Source: Primula veris
Taxonomy: Eukaryota; Streptophyta; Magnoliopsida; Ericales; Primulaceae
Direction: 5' to 3'
Assembly (NCBI GenBank): GCA_963682055.1
Contig: OY821742.1
Span: forward strand, 28,429,060-28,493,059
DNA length: 64,000 bases
A program made the translations under genes and the position numbers. The notes under the pieces were generated by a model. That model worked only from the letters and a program-made list of their open reading frames with translations, searched no databases and had not been told where the DNA came from. Positions within the stretch are counted from its first letter, which is position 1; every line of letters begins with the position of its first letter. Of the stretch, positions 55,054-64,000 are shown one piece after another.

Positions 55054-56470
55054 TTAACTCCTTTCCATTTCGCAATTCTTCTCTTTTTTTTCCCTCTTTT
55101 TCGTCCAATTCAGTTTCCCAATTAGATGAATAAAGATCCACAGATAATTCTCCTTAACTGTGATATTATGCACATTTTGGTCTAGCTGTAATTGCTTTTC
55201 TTTATTAGTACAATAGTTGTTGTTTACCTCATCTTCACTGCAATTTACCCCCTCTTGTTCATTGTTACCTTCTACATAGATTTCAAAAGAGTTATCTGAA
55301 TTATAACCGGCATTTGAACAGGGTGTCGAGGCTGAATTTTGAGTTAAAGGACCAATTTTCTTCTCTAAATGAATTAATTCATGTGTAGATAGATCCCTAA
55401 TACTTATATTAAGTGGGACTACTTGAGTATATGTTTCCTCATAATTAGGTACAATCATGTTAAGTTTGAGGACTGATAATTGATCTAGTATATCAGTATC
55501 TGGATCTTTAATTAGGGCTAAGCTCTTTTCAGTATCAATATGTGAAATATCGCTTGTATGTTATGCCTCTATTTTATTATTCCCCTGTTCCTCTTGAATT
55601 TCCTATTCTTTGTCATTTTCTTCTTGTTGTTCTAGATCTGTAATTGCTTTTCTTTATTAGTACAATAGTAGTGCTGAAAAGGGATTTGAAATTTTTATTC
55701 CCATTTCTTGTATTACAGACTTTTCCGCTTCCACTATTCTCCCCAGTATATGTATGAGAATTTTTTATTTTTCTCTTTCTTGAAGACCACTAATACTATT
55801 GTGTTCAGAATTGAGGTTTCCTTTTGTAGTGACGGTACCTAATTTTGTGTTATTCTTGCTAACCCATTTCTCAACTCTGACAGGTACTTTCCTCGTGAAA
55901 TCAGTTCTTTTGGTACTTGCTGTTGGATAACTTGCTTCTGTTTATTCTCAACCTTGTACTTCTCATTATGAATCATATTTTTCTTAAAGTTTTGCTCATT
56001 ATCCTTGTTGTGCATTTTGTCGAGAACCTTACACTCATATGAAGCATGCCCTATTTTATTGCAAGAAAAACAATAACTTGGTAAATGCTCATATACGCAG
56101 CTTTGCCAAATTCCATCTTGTTATCTTTTATCTCCATATTCAATCCAAATCCTATGAGTAAATTCTTTCTTTAAATCAATTTGTATGCAAACCCTCGCTA
56201 GAATAGGCCTCGTTAGGTTATTAGTAGTTTCATCAACCTTTAGGGGAAAGCCAAACACTCTAGCTATTGCAAAGATGCTTGTTTTGTTGTAGAGATGGAT
56301 TGGTAGCATATCAAACCTTATCCAAACAGCAGTAATAGATGGTTCAAACCCTGGTTTGAAACCGTAAGTCCATTTAAAGACTCTTATTGGTTATTTAAGA
56401 ACAACCCACTTTTCTCTTAGCCACACTCAAAGATAACCTTTTTCGTGATAAAACGTAAGTAGCGCGTGCT
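55054..56470 (-). pseudogene. LINE ORF1 (DUF4283/CCHC type), broken
   Basis: ORF1 of plant LINEs binds element RNA. The segment at 56121-56309 (ARVCIQIDLKKEF) matches the conserved end of the DUF4283 region. After a stop at about 56118 it continues with LPSYCFSCNKIGHASYEC, a CX2CX4HX4C knuckle (about 56030-56071). A lysine/glutamine-rich and then acidic tail runs on with stops to about 55054; 55054-55458 is its longest open stretch. Confidence 0.75.
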
Positions 56471-56480
56471 TATGATCTAT

Positions 56481-57358
56481 ATATCCCACTGAGTATTCTT
56501 CTTTTAACCAAAAGAAAAGATAAAAAAAACTGTAAATTTGTTCTAGCTCAGGCTTTCCATGAGTGAATTTGCATATTAATGTATATTTGAAAGGCTCAGC
56601 AAGTGCGTGTACGTGTTCATATGAAAAACTTATAGAGGCTTCTCACTTGTGGTATTTGATTTCTTTTTCTAGATTAGATTGCAGACATCTTTTTTATTGT
56701 TAAGAACTCCAACAAATCATGGTGTGATGCTGTTTCTCCAAAGCTTGCGGATCAAAAGGTGCGTACTAATTTTGTTTTCTCCCTTTTTTCAACATTATGG
56801 ACTTTCTCTCTCTAGACCCCCTCTATTTCTATTTTGTCAAGTGACTTTAGATAGTTAATAATATAATTGGATCTTCTTAAAGTAAGTAAAATTCAATAAG
56901 AAATTTACATAAGTAATCATAAAGATCACAATATTTTTTAAACAAAGTAGCCTCGGGTACATTACGAAGTATATGAATATTAATCCACCAAAAAGGAAAT
57001 ATGTACTACCCCTTTTGTTGGAACGTTATTTTATTTCCTCTATTATGACTTTTGCATGTTGGAGATTAGCAGATCTGAAAAGCAGTATTTTAATTGCTGG
57101 TCTCCGAGAAAAAAATTAGCAACTAAACACAAGACCATAATTACAATATAAAAAGACTACAGCTGAATTATCTTTTGAAGTCCAAATTCTGAATATGGAA
57201 CTAACTTTTGCATCGTGGGAGGCTTGGAAGCGGTGGGCGGCCATTCAAGGAAATTGCCGCATGCCGAAATAATTCATCCAAGTCGTTCATTTACATCCAA
57301 CAACTTAACTGTAATTATTATTCTAATGAAGTAAGTATTTACTTTTGTGAATAACTTT
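56481..57358. other. Diverged copy of duplicated block
   Basis: No gene. About 56870-57260 resembles 22080-22440 at low identity (for example GTGGGAGGC words near 57216 and 22430), extending the repeated host-like blocks. Confidence 0.45.
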
Positions 57359-57550
57359 CACTAAAAGAAAAAGTTAAAATAGCAACAATTTACCTTTTGA
57401 AAACTGATAGTAAAGTGAGTGTCGCTAAATTTTAACAACAGTTTAGGAACAAAAACTGTTGCTAAACTGTTGCTAAAATTTAGCGACACTCATTTTACCA
57501 TCAGTTTAGCAACAGATGCTCTGATGGTAATCTGACATTTGTTTTTAGTG
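57359..57550. mobile_element. CACTA-type MITE 4 (192 bp) with internal hairpin
   Basis: Ends CACTAAAAGAAA...GTTTTTAGTG; flanks TTT and TTC agree at two of three positions. Inside, GAGTGTCGCTAAATTTT (about 57417-57433) is repeated inverted as AAAATTTAGCGACACTC (about 57475-57491), so a strong hairpin can form. Confidence 0.65.
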
Positions 57551-59639
57551 TTCACATCACTCCCTTTAAGTTTCTCTCTTCCACATGCCAACTCTCGCCC
57601 CTCTTTACCAATTTCCTCGTTTGATAAAACAACTTAGCAGAAATAAATTGAATATGATACTTTTATGTTTTTATTTATTTATCAATGGATGGAATTGGTT
57701 TAATTCGGAAGAATACCAAATTATCAGAAGTGGAATCACAATATCCATAATTCCATATTTAGATATGAAGTCAGAATTGGGGCTTTTCTCAGAATTTGAT
57801 TACGAAAGTTGAGTATATTTCAATTCGATGACGAAAATTAGAGCTTCTATTAGGATTATATTCCCAAAAATTTATTTTTTTTATTGATTATGACAACTAA
57901 GGTCTTTTTTAAATTCGAATTACTGATATTGGCACTTTTTTTATATTGAATCAGAAAATTGGGTCTGTTTTTAGAATTAGATGATGAAAGTTGTAAGTTT
58001 AAAACTAGAATTGACAAATCCCCAAATCATAAATTTATAAAATAGCAACAGACAAATCAGACTCGAACTAAAGTAGGGCTTTGAACTTATGGTTTGGGGA
58101 ATAACAGTGGAAGAATAGATATCCACAAGGCGAATTAACTGTGAATATCTATTCTTCCAACTGGGAAACAGATGTGGATGAAAAGAAAGGAAAAAAGAGA
58201 AAAATTGCTAAATGGAAGGTTATTAAATTATCTAGAGAAGAGAGAAAATGCAAAACACACAGGTATAGTACAAGAAGCAAGATCATATTTATTAATAACT
58301 AATACGATCCATATGATTGTGGTGACTACGGTAGTTGTTACCACTTAAATATTACCTCTAGAGAATTAGCCCTTCTGAGCGAATAAGTTCTTCTTTTGAA
58401 TAAGCTAAATATATTGGTTGAAAAGAGAGAAAATTACCTGTTACAGGTTGATCCATCAATGATTCCCATTGCTTAGATGGTCCATCGCGCCATAAATTAC
58501 CATCATCATATCGTTATTTGAGACACTCAATTTTGGTAGAATTTTTCTCTCTCTTCGCCATTGAAATGGAGATTTAGATATGTTTACGAGCCAGTGAGAA
58601 GTATCCGGAAAAAGCAAAAGTGATTTAAGTAATATAGTCAAATATTTTGCTGGGGTTTGTAGTTCTCAGTTTTTTTCTCTCAGCCTCTACAAGTTCTGTT
58701 TTATGTATCTTTCAATATTATGTTTTCCATTTTGTTGTAATAAGGTCGGAAGACCAATTTAAACTCAAAAACCAATGAAAATAGTGGGTAACACCAACTT
58801 TTAATTAAAAAAATTCTGAAAAACAATGGGATGTACTTTCCTGTAACTAGGAAAATGGACTGAGGAAAACAAAATCAATAGCATGAGACTCATATCAGCT
58901 ACACGCCAGATTGAACACTAGAGATATTACCAGCAATAAGATAAACGTCGCCTACACTTGAAAACTCTTCTAGAAAATAGGCAAAGTCTAACAAGAAAAA
59001 TCCATGTAGACTTTCAATATCGAGCCCAAAGAATTTATACAAAACCTATTGCGAACAAGTTAGTTATAATAAGAAAAACGCAAGAATTCAGTAGACGGAT
59101 TTATTCTTGTCCGAATCAAATTCATTGATCTTGTTTCTCTGCAGATTTAAAGTAAATAAGTTTGCTTATTCAAGGCTAAGATAAAATAATAGGATTGTAC
59201 CATAATTTTTCATGACATAAAACCAAAGAAGACCAAAAATTAAATAAATAAATAGCCTTTTATGAGAAATAAAGAACAAATTAATATATCCTCTAAACCT
59301 GGAGCAAAACAAGCCCAGTATTCTCAGTTAATACACTTCTTTGTGAGTCCTGCAAATATGAAAGGAACACAATCTACCAAAGAAAACAATAAGCTGTACA
59401 ATGCAAAAGATATATTAAATTTACAATTCTTTGATAATATCTTTCCCAATAAGAAATACTTATATGAGGAGAAAGGGAGACAGAGAGAGAATATATCTAA
59501 CTATAATCCCCTAAGTTTGGTCAAATACGTTTTTGATTGTATGACCAAATACGTTTTGTTTTATTTAGTCCACAGTCCCTTTAAAAACTGTTTTGTACTT
59601 TAGAACTAGTAATTTATAATTAAGATATTTCTTGAAGGA
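57551..59639. other. No gene recognised
   Basis: AT-rich. Several short open frames (57585-57812, 58456-58641, 59262-59603) lack known domains. Bases 58860-59200 weakly resemble 23220-23500. Confidence 0.5.
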
Positions 59640-60436
59640 AAGAAACATATACCTTTTATAGCTGGTAAATCCCTAATTTGTTTTGTGTTTCTGAAAATGG
59701 TAACTTGTTGATAATATGTTTATCATTTTTTCCTTCATCTTCTACCAATCCTTCCTTCCCCTTATATGCTACCATTTTGTTAAAGAAGTGCTAATGTCAG
59801 GGTGGAAGCTAAGCATCAGTGGTGACGGCACCCCACATAATTTCTAAAGTTATGAGTTTTCCAATTTTTAACAATTTATTTTCACTAGAATATGTAAAAA
59901 ACGATGATTTGTCACCCCTAATTTTTATATTCTAAATTTTGGCACCCCATAATCATTCTGGGCTTCACCCTAGGCTGTTGTTAAATGAAATATTTCTAAA
60001 TTAGAGCAATAATGAATCAAATGGGAAACTTTATATACCGAGGTTCATATATATCTAGGGTTAAGCAAGTACGTATGTTCATGATTCATTCACAAATATA
60101 TCACTACTGTCAAATGATTCTTTATTTAGGTTGGATGTATGAGGTTGCCACTTAAAGAAATGTAAAATAGCATGCAAAGCATAAACAAGGAAAAGTTAGG
60201 AAAAAGGGAAAACAATGAGACTATTGCAGTTAATATTATAGCTCGATCTTCTAAATTAACGAAACTATGGTAGGAAAAGTATTTTAACGAGATCTTAAAC
60301 AAGATAATCTTAAGGATATAATGACTAGTATTAAAAAGGAAGGTAATTAAACATGTTAACTATACTTGTGGTGGAACAATCGATTTTGCCTCTACCACTT
60401 TTGCATGTTGGAAATATGCAGCTTTAGAAACAAAAC
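59640..60436. repeat. Host-like duplicated block (D2, first part)
   Basis: Matches 21700-22315 along its length except for the inserted MITE at 59799-59971. The match ends at the T-run of the LINE-like tail. Confidence 0.75.
59799..59971. mobile_element. Small DNA element (173 bp) absent from the paralogous site
   Basis: Ends AGGGTGGAAGC...GGGCTTCACCCT form short inverted termini, with GGCACCCCA words inside. The paralogous sequence at about 21868-21895 runs straight through without it. No clear target duplication. Confidence 0.6.
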
Positions 60437-60995
60437 TTTTTTTTTGAAGGGTAAGCTTGTATTAATCAAAACCAGTAATTGACCTATTCCACAAGTCGGA
60501 ATATGCCTTAAAAATTTGAAATCCAACCACAAGAAATGGACGTAGTGGTCTCTTCGTACAAAAGAGCCTCCTTTTGAACATCATACAACGACAAAATTAA
60601 GGGCATTTTCTTGTATTGCCCTTGTCTAACAAAAGAGGTGAAATTAACAGCCCCATTATTACAAAATAAGTTGTATAACCTCATAATTGAGTTTTTACAC
60701 TGACTTAATCTCCTAGTGAGGATCTTCTCTTTGAGTCTTCATTTTCTTTAAGCTTGATCTTCTTTAGTTCCATATCTCTCTCGAAGTGCCCATCTCTTCT
60801 CTTTGTGTATCTACTGCTACAACACACTAGGTGGCTTGAGAGCCACTAAGTGTACCTGCAAAACGCACTACCACGGTAATTTGAAACTTTAAACATTAAA
60901 ACTGAGTCACAACATAACATGAAAGACAGGTCACTTGGGAGTAGTTCAGAAATCCAATAAGCAAATTTGCCAATCGATTATTTCCCCTCTTCTTA
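60437..60995 (-). mobile_element. LINE-like 3' fragment
   Basis: Starts with nine T bases and GAAGGGTAAGCTTGTATTAA, the complement of a common plant LINE 3' end and its A tail. Its far end (60935-60995) repeats bases 14-77. No clear protein remains. It lies exactly where two pieces of the duplicated block are joined (60436 and 60996), replacing about 500 bp present in the other copy. Confidence 0.5.
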
Positions 60996-61790
60996 AAAAT
61001 CTCCAATTGGTAATTTTATAAGGTTTTAATATGCCAAAATCTTCAAAAAAAGTTCTCTCTTCTCCCTAAGTTTGGCCAGCCTCAAAGTTTTTTTTTATTA
61101 AAACCAAATTCTGATTTTATTTTATTTAATCTTCCTCTTCTACTATGAGCGAAATTCGAGCAGACCAAGCCAAACTGACCAAAAACCGAAGAAAACCGAT
61201 TTGCAACTAAAAGGTTCCCATAAACTAGGAGTCGGAACTAAAAGAAAATTGAACTCGTAGAAAACTAGCATAAACAAAAATCATCAAGTCTGAGTGCTTA
61301 CCACCTGCAAGGTTCCAGCAACATGAGCCAATTGTGGAAAGGAGACCATAAGAGACACAATAGTCTATTATCTTCTTTCCAAGCTTTTGTGACTAGCATG
61401 TGCTGCTTACGCAATTTAGACGAGAATGTTCTGTTCACAGGATTTTGTGATAGATGTATAAGAGACCATTTTATCAAGAAATCGACTTGCGTATGCACTG
61501 CCAACAATGTACTAGCTAGCTGATATTTGTTACCGAAGGGGACCATCACAGACACAATTGATAAAATATTGGAAACAGATAATGCATCTGAACTGAAAAT
61601 GGGGGGAATATATCTATTAATTAACATTATAACTATCTTTATTACTAGATTAATAACTCATTTTACTCCAGCTTTCAGTCTTTCTTGCTTAAACTTTTAT
61701 AATTTGACAAATCAGTTTAGTTATGATGTTTAATAACCTAGTTATGTGTCAGAGAAAAAAAAGAGAACTAATAATGAAGCTTATGTACTC
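60996..61790. repeat. Host-like duplicated block (D2, second part)
   Basis: Close copy of 5753-6527. Both have an open minus-strand frame across 61298-61627 in this copy, partly open in the other; I do not recognise the protein. The match stops where the gypsy-type element begins in the other copy. Confidence 0.75.
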
Positions 61791-62147
61791 TTTTAACTTC
61801 CTTTCAGGCCAAAAGGGATGAGATTCACTATTACTTAAGTTTATAAATGGTATGATGGAGTTTGAATATCAATACAAATTACAGACCGATGAAACTTTAC
61901 TGTTCCAGTGGAATTTTATAAACGGATAGGCCAATAACAGAAGGACCCTATCTACAATTTTCTCCTTACACTTTAGTATAAGAAATAGTTACTTAAAAAC
62001 ATTAATCTTTTGTTTGCCAACATTGTGATTTTTTTTTGTTTTTATTAGAAGAAATAAATTATTGATTCTAGGTTGTAACCCTAATATAAGAAACAGAGAA
62101 TATACCGTGACAAGGGCAGCTTCATATTTCGAGATAGCAACTCAACA
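61791..62147. other. Unique segment where D1 carries the gypsy-type element
   Basis: No gene. This 357-bp stretch lies between the two host flanks that in D1 border 6533 and 19620, so D1 lost it when the element was inserted or truncated, or D2 gained it. Confidence 0.5.
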
Positions 62148-62229
62148 TAATATTCTGATTATAATCGGGGACCATATTCAACTTCCTTCACACCAGCCTC
62201 TTCAGATCAACCGTCAAAAATTCTGATGA

Positions 62230-63006
62230 TCAAACTCAAAAGAACATATTATCAATCGCTTGTTCCACAAAGTTGAAAAATAGACGTCATCTGCTTTGTT
62301 AAGTAAGTCTGTCATAATATTCCACATAACACCCTCTCTCTTTAAAATCTTTCGACTTTGCCCACACTACTTATGCATACCCGCACTACTTATGCCAACT
62401 CATTCACATATATTCCTTCACAAAACCCGCTTAGTCCCAATGTTTTCTTCTTGCCTCCAGTATACCAAATTTCATCTTTACTAGACCGTAACTCAAGTTG
62501 TACTCTTGAATTATGCGCAACTTCTCTTGCAGAAAGATCACGTGTGACTTTTCTCTAGCCTTTGGCATTTCAAGTGGTATTGACCAATTATATTGCGCCA
62601 CGTCATATGTCAGAATGGATCTAGTTTTATACCATTCTCATCTGAACAACCAACAACATAAACTATGTTTTCAAAAATTGAACAACGTCCAAAGTGCATT
62701 TTCTTCCCTAGGCCAGGCATGCTTGCTCAACATGTCCATTTATGCGATACAAAATTGCATATAAAAATAGAATTCAGGTTTATTTCATAATTCTTTAGAA
62801 CACAACCGTGGATAACCACAAGTTCCATACCAACTACTATGACATTGCAATAAGGTGAGAACTTTAGGGATATTGAGGGATAGGATTCAATTACGACCAA
62901 CAACTTGTATCTTGTATGTTGTGTCATAGAGGTTGGGATAGAATTTTGTCATGGAAGAATCTTCCCAACTTTGAACCAGAACTGTGGTGGGTTGGGTCAA
63001 TCCTAA
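62230..63006 (-). pseudogene. KFB-like (F-box/kelch) fragment, left arm
   Basis: Minus-strand reading, 62927 to about 62730, has GMELVVIHGC and SIFICNFVSHKWTC, which follow the kelch pattern of plant KFB/KMD F-box proteins (a LVVxGGW strand, then a SVFxYxFxxxxW strand). After a frame change, about 62700-62600, come the FE...VY strand and SDENG turn. KFB proteins are SCF E3-ligase adaptors; members studied in Arabidopsis act on phenylalanine ammonia-lyase and type-B response regulators. No F-box is recognised and the frame is broken, so this is a fragment. Assignment rests on motif spacing. Confidence 0.6.
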
Positions 63007-63024
63007 TAGTTTGAAATCTCCTAA

Positions 63025-63805
63025 ATTAGGAATGACCCAACCTGCCATAGTTGTGGTTCAATGTTGGGAAGACCATTCAATGACAAAATCATATCCCAAC
63101 CACTATGAACCAACATATTTACTCTCACTACTTTTAGAGAGGATATAAGGTGTTGGTCGTATCTAAAACATATCCCTGAGTATCCCTAAGGTTTTCCGCC
63201 TTATTGCACCGTCATAGGAGTTGGTATGGAACTTGTGGTTATATGCAGTTGTAATCCAAAGAATTACGAAATAAACCCGGACTCTGTTTTTATATACAAT
63301 TTTTTATCGGGTAGATGGACACATGGAGCAAGCATGCCTGACCTAGGGTAGATAATGCACTTTGGATGTTGTTCGGATTTCGAAAAAACATTTTATGTTG
63401 GTGGTTCAGATGAGAATGGTATAAAAAATAGATCCGTTCAGGCATATAACTTGGCGCAAGATAATTAGTTAAGACCACTTGATATGGCAAAAGCTCGATA
63501 AAAGTGTCAGGTGATATTTCGCCGAGGGAAGTTGCTCGTAATTCATGAATACAACTTGTGTTACGGTCCAGCAAAGATGCATTTTGGTATACTTTATGAA
63601 GAAAAGATTGGTACCGACTAGTTTTTGTGAAGGAATATATGTGGATGAGTCAGAAAAGGGTATGTATAAGTGTTGTGAGAAACAAAAGATTTTCAAGGGA
63701 GAGGTGCTACATGGAATGTTTTGACACACTTACCAGAAAAAGTAGATGACGTGTATTTTTCAACTATGTGTGGAACAAACTATTGATAATATGTTCTCCT
63801 GAGTT

Positions 63806-63809
<4 letters not shown>
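63025..63809 (+). pseudogene. KFB-like (F-box/kelch) fragment, right arm
   Basis: Same gene piece as the left arm, on the plus strand. FYVGGSDENGIKNRSVQAYN (from about 63388) has the kelch Gly-Gly and Tyr, followed by a TAG stop (63466-63468) where the kelch Trp is expected, then LDMAKAR. The Trp codon is intact (TGG) in the left arms of both inverted repeats, so the right arms share a later mutation, which means the arms diverged before the D1/D2 duplication. Confidence 0.6.
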
Positions 63810-63859
<50 letters not shown>

Positions 63860-64000
63860 CTTTTTCTCTCTCTCTAACCCTAAATCACAAAAGTCGAAAA
63901 AAAATAGCCGCCGGGTTGGGTGAACCACCACCGCTCCTCCTGTCCCTAGGTCGTCTTCCCTTCCCTCACCCCATGTCCTCTATCTCCTCAACCCTATCTT
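63810..64000 (+). promoter_or_regulatory. TA microsatellite and leader-like sequence, second copy
   Basis: (TA)n at about 63808-63857, followed by TTTTTCTCTCTCT and a C-rich segment matching 20645-20830. Cut by the window end. Confidence 0.4.

Larger units (their letters stand above)
54400..56480 (-). mobile_element. Internally deleted LINE (ORF1 joined to RNase H)
   Basis: On the minus strand an ORF1-type protein (56470 down to about 55054) is followed almost at once by an RNase H domain (54915-54481). The endonuclease and RT that should lie between them are missing. Unrelated in position and sequence to the LINE at 26123-32127. Confidence 0.7.
62230..63809. repeat. 1.58-kb inverted repeat made from an F-box/kelch gene (D2 copy)
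   Basis: Left arm about 62230-63006, right arm about 63025-63809, spacer 18 bp. At the centre GGTTGGGTCAATCCTAAT faces ATTAGGAATGACCCAACC. At the outer ends ACATATTATCAATCGCTTG faces CAAACTATTGATAATATGT. Arms are roughly 85% complementary by eye. Transcription through it from either side could give a long hairpin RNA. Confidence 0.9.

Noticed and set aside
61298..61627. 109-aa minus-strand ORF conserved with 6066-6400
   Set aside because: Conservation is at DNA level in a duplicated block, the partner copy is interrupted, and I recognise no protein family. Kept only as part of the repeat.
1..64000. tRNA, rRNA or snRNA genes, organelle or viral insertions
   Set aside because: No cloverleaf box pairs, rRNA words or viral proteins were seen by eye; the tRNA-like words found are retrotransposon primer sites.

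Overview
The window looks like intergenic, transposon-packed DNA from a flowering plant, most likely a eudicot. The base composition is AT-rich, nearly every recognisable protein comes from plant LTR retrotransposons or L1-type LINEs, and the few host-like pieces (auxin response factor, F-box/kelch) are plant families. I see no intact host gene and no RNA gene. I cannot name the species.

Layout. (1) 583-5263: decayed Ty1/copia element (copia-A), GTTAC target duplication. (2) 6533-19620: Ty3/gypsy-type, apparently non-coding LTR element with about 2-kb LTRs. A second, minus-strand copia element (copia-B, 10683-14676) lies inside it, and beyond its right LTR comes a second copy of the start of its own internal region. 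(3) 19621-24190: host-like DNA holding a long inverted repeat built from an F-box/kelch (KFB-like) gene, a leader-like exon, microsatellites and a tandem duplication. (4) 24198-26032: hAT-like DNA element containing a Mutator-like MITE whose core has become a minisatellite. (5) 26123-32127: 5'-truncated LINE on the minus strand, split by two solo LTRs; all three insertions keep exact target duplications. (6) 32317-34000: three small CACTA-type MITEs with exact 3-bp duplications. (7) 34000-40735: minus-strand remnant of an auxin response factor gene cut open by a decayed copia element (copia-D). (8) 40871-48908: the youngest element, copia-C, with near-identical LTRs and gag/pol damaged by one frameshift and three stop codons. 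(9) 48914-56500: sparse DNA, a copia remnant, a second ARF fragment on the plus strand, a TRIM of 567 bp, and a LINE that has lost its endonuclease and RT. (10) 56700-64000: a diverged duplicate of the host-like blocks of (1)-(3), including a second, larger KFB inverted repeat.

The most interesting structures are the two KFB-derived inverted repeats (19706-20628 and 62230-63809). Long inverted duplications of a gene fragment can give hairpin RNA and small RNAs, so these are candidates for hairpin-siRNA or young MIR loci. The host-like blocks repeat across the window, so several insertions have a paralogous site without the insertion, which supports their boundaries. Nothing here forms an operon or pathway. 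The genes work together only inside each mobile element, and every element with recognisable coding sequence is disabled.
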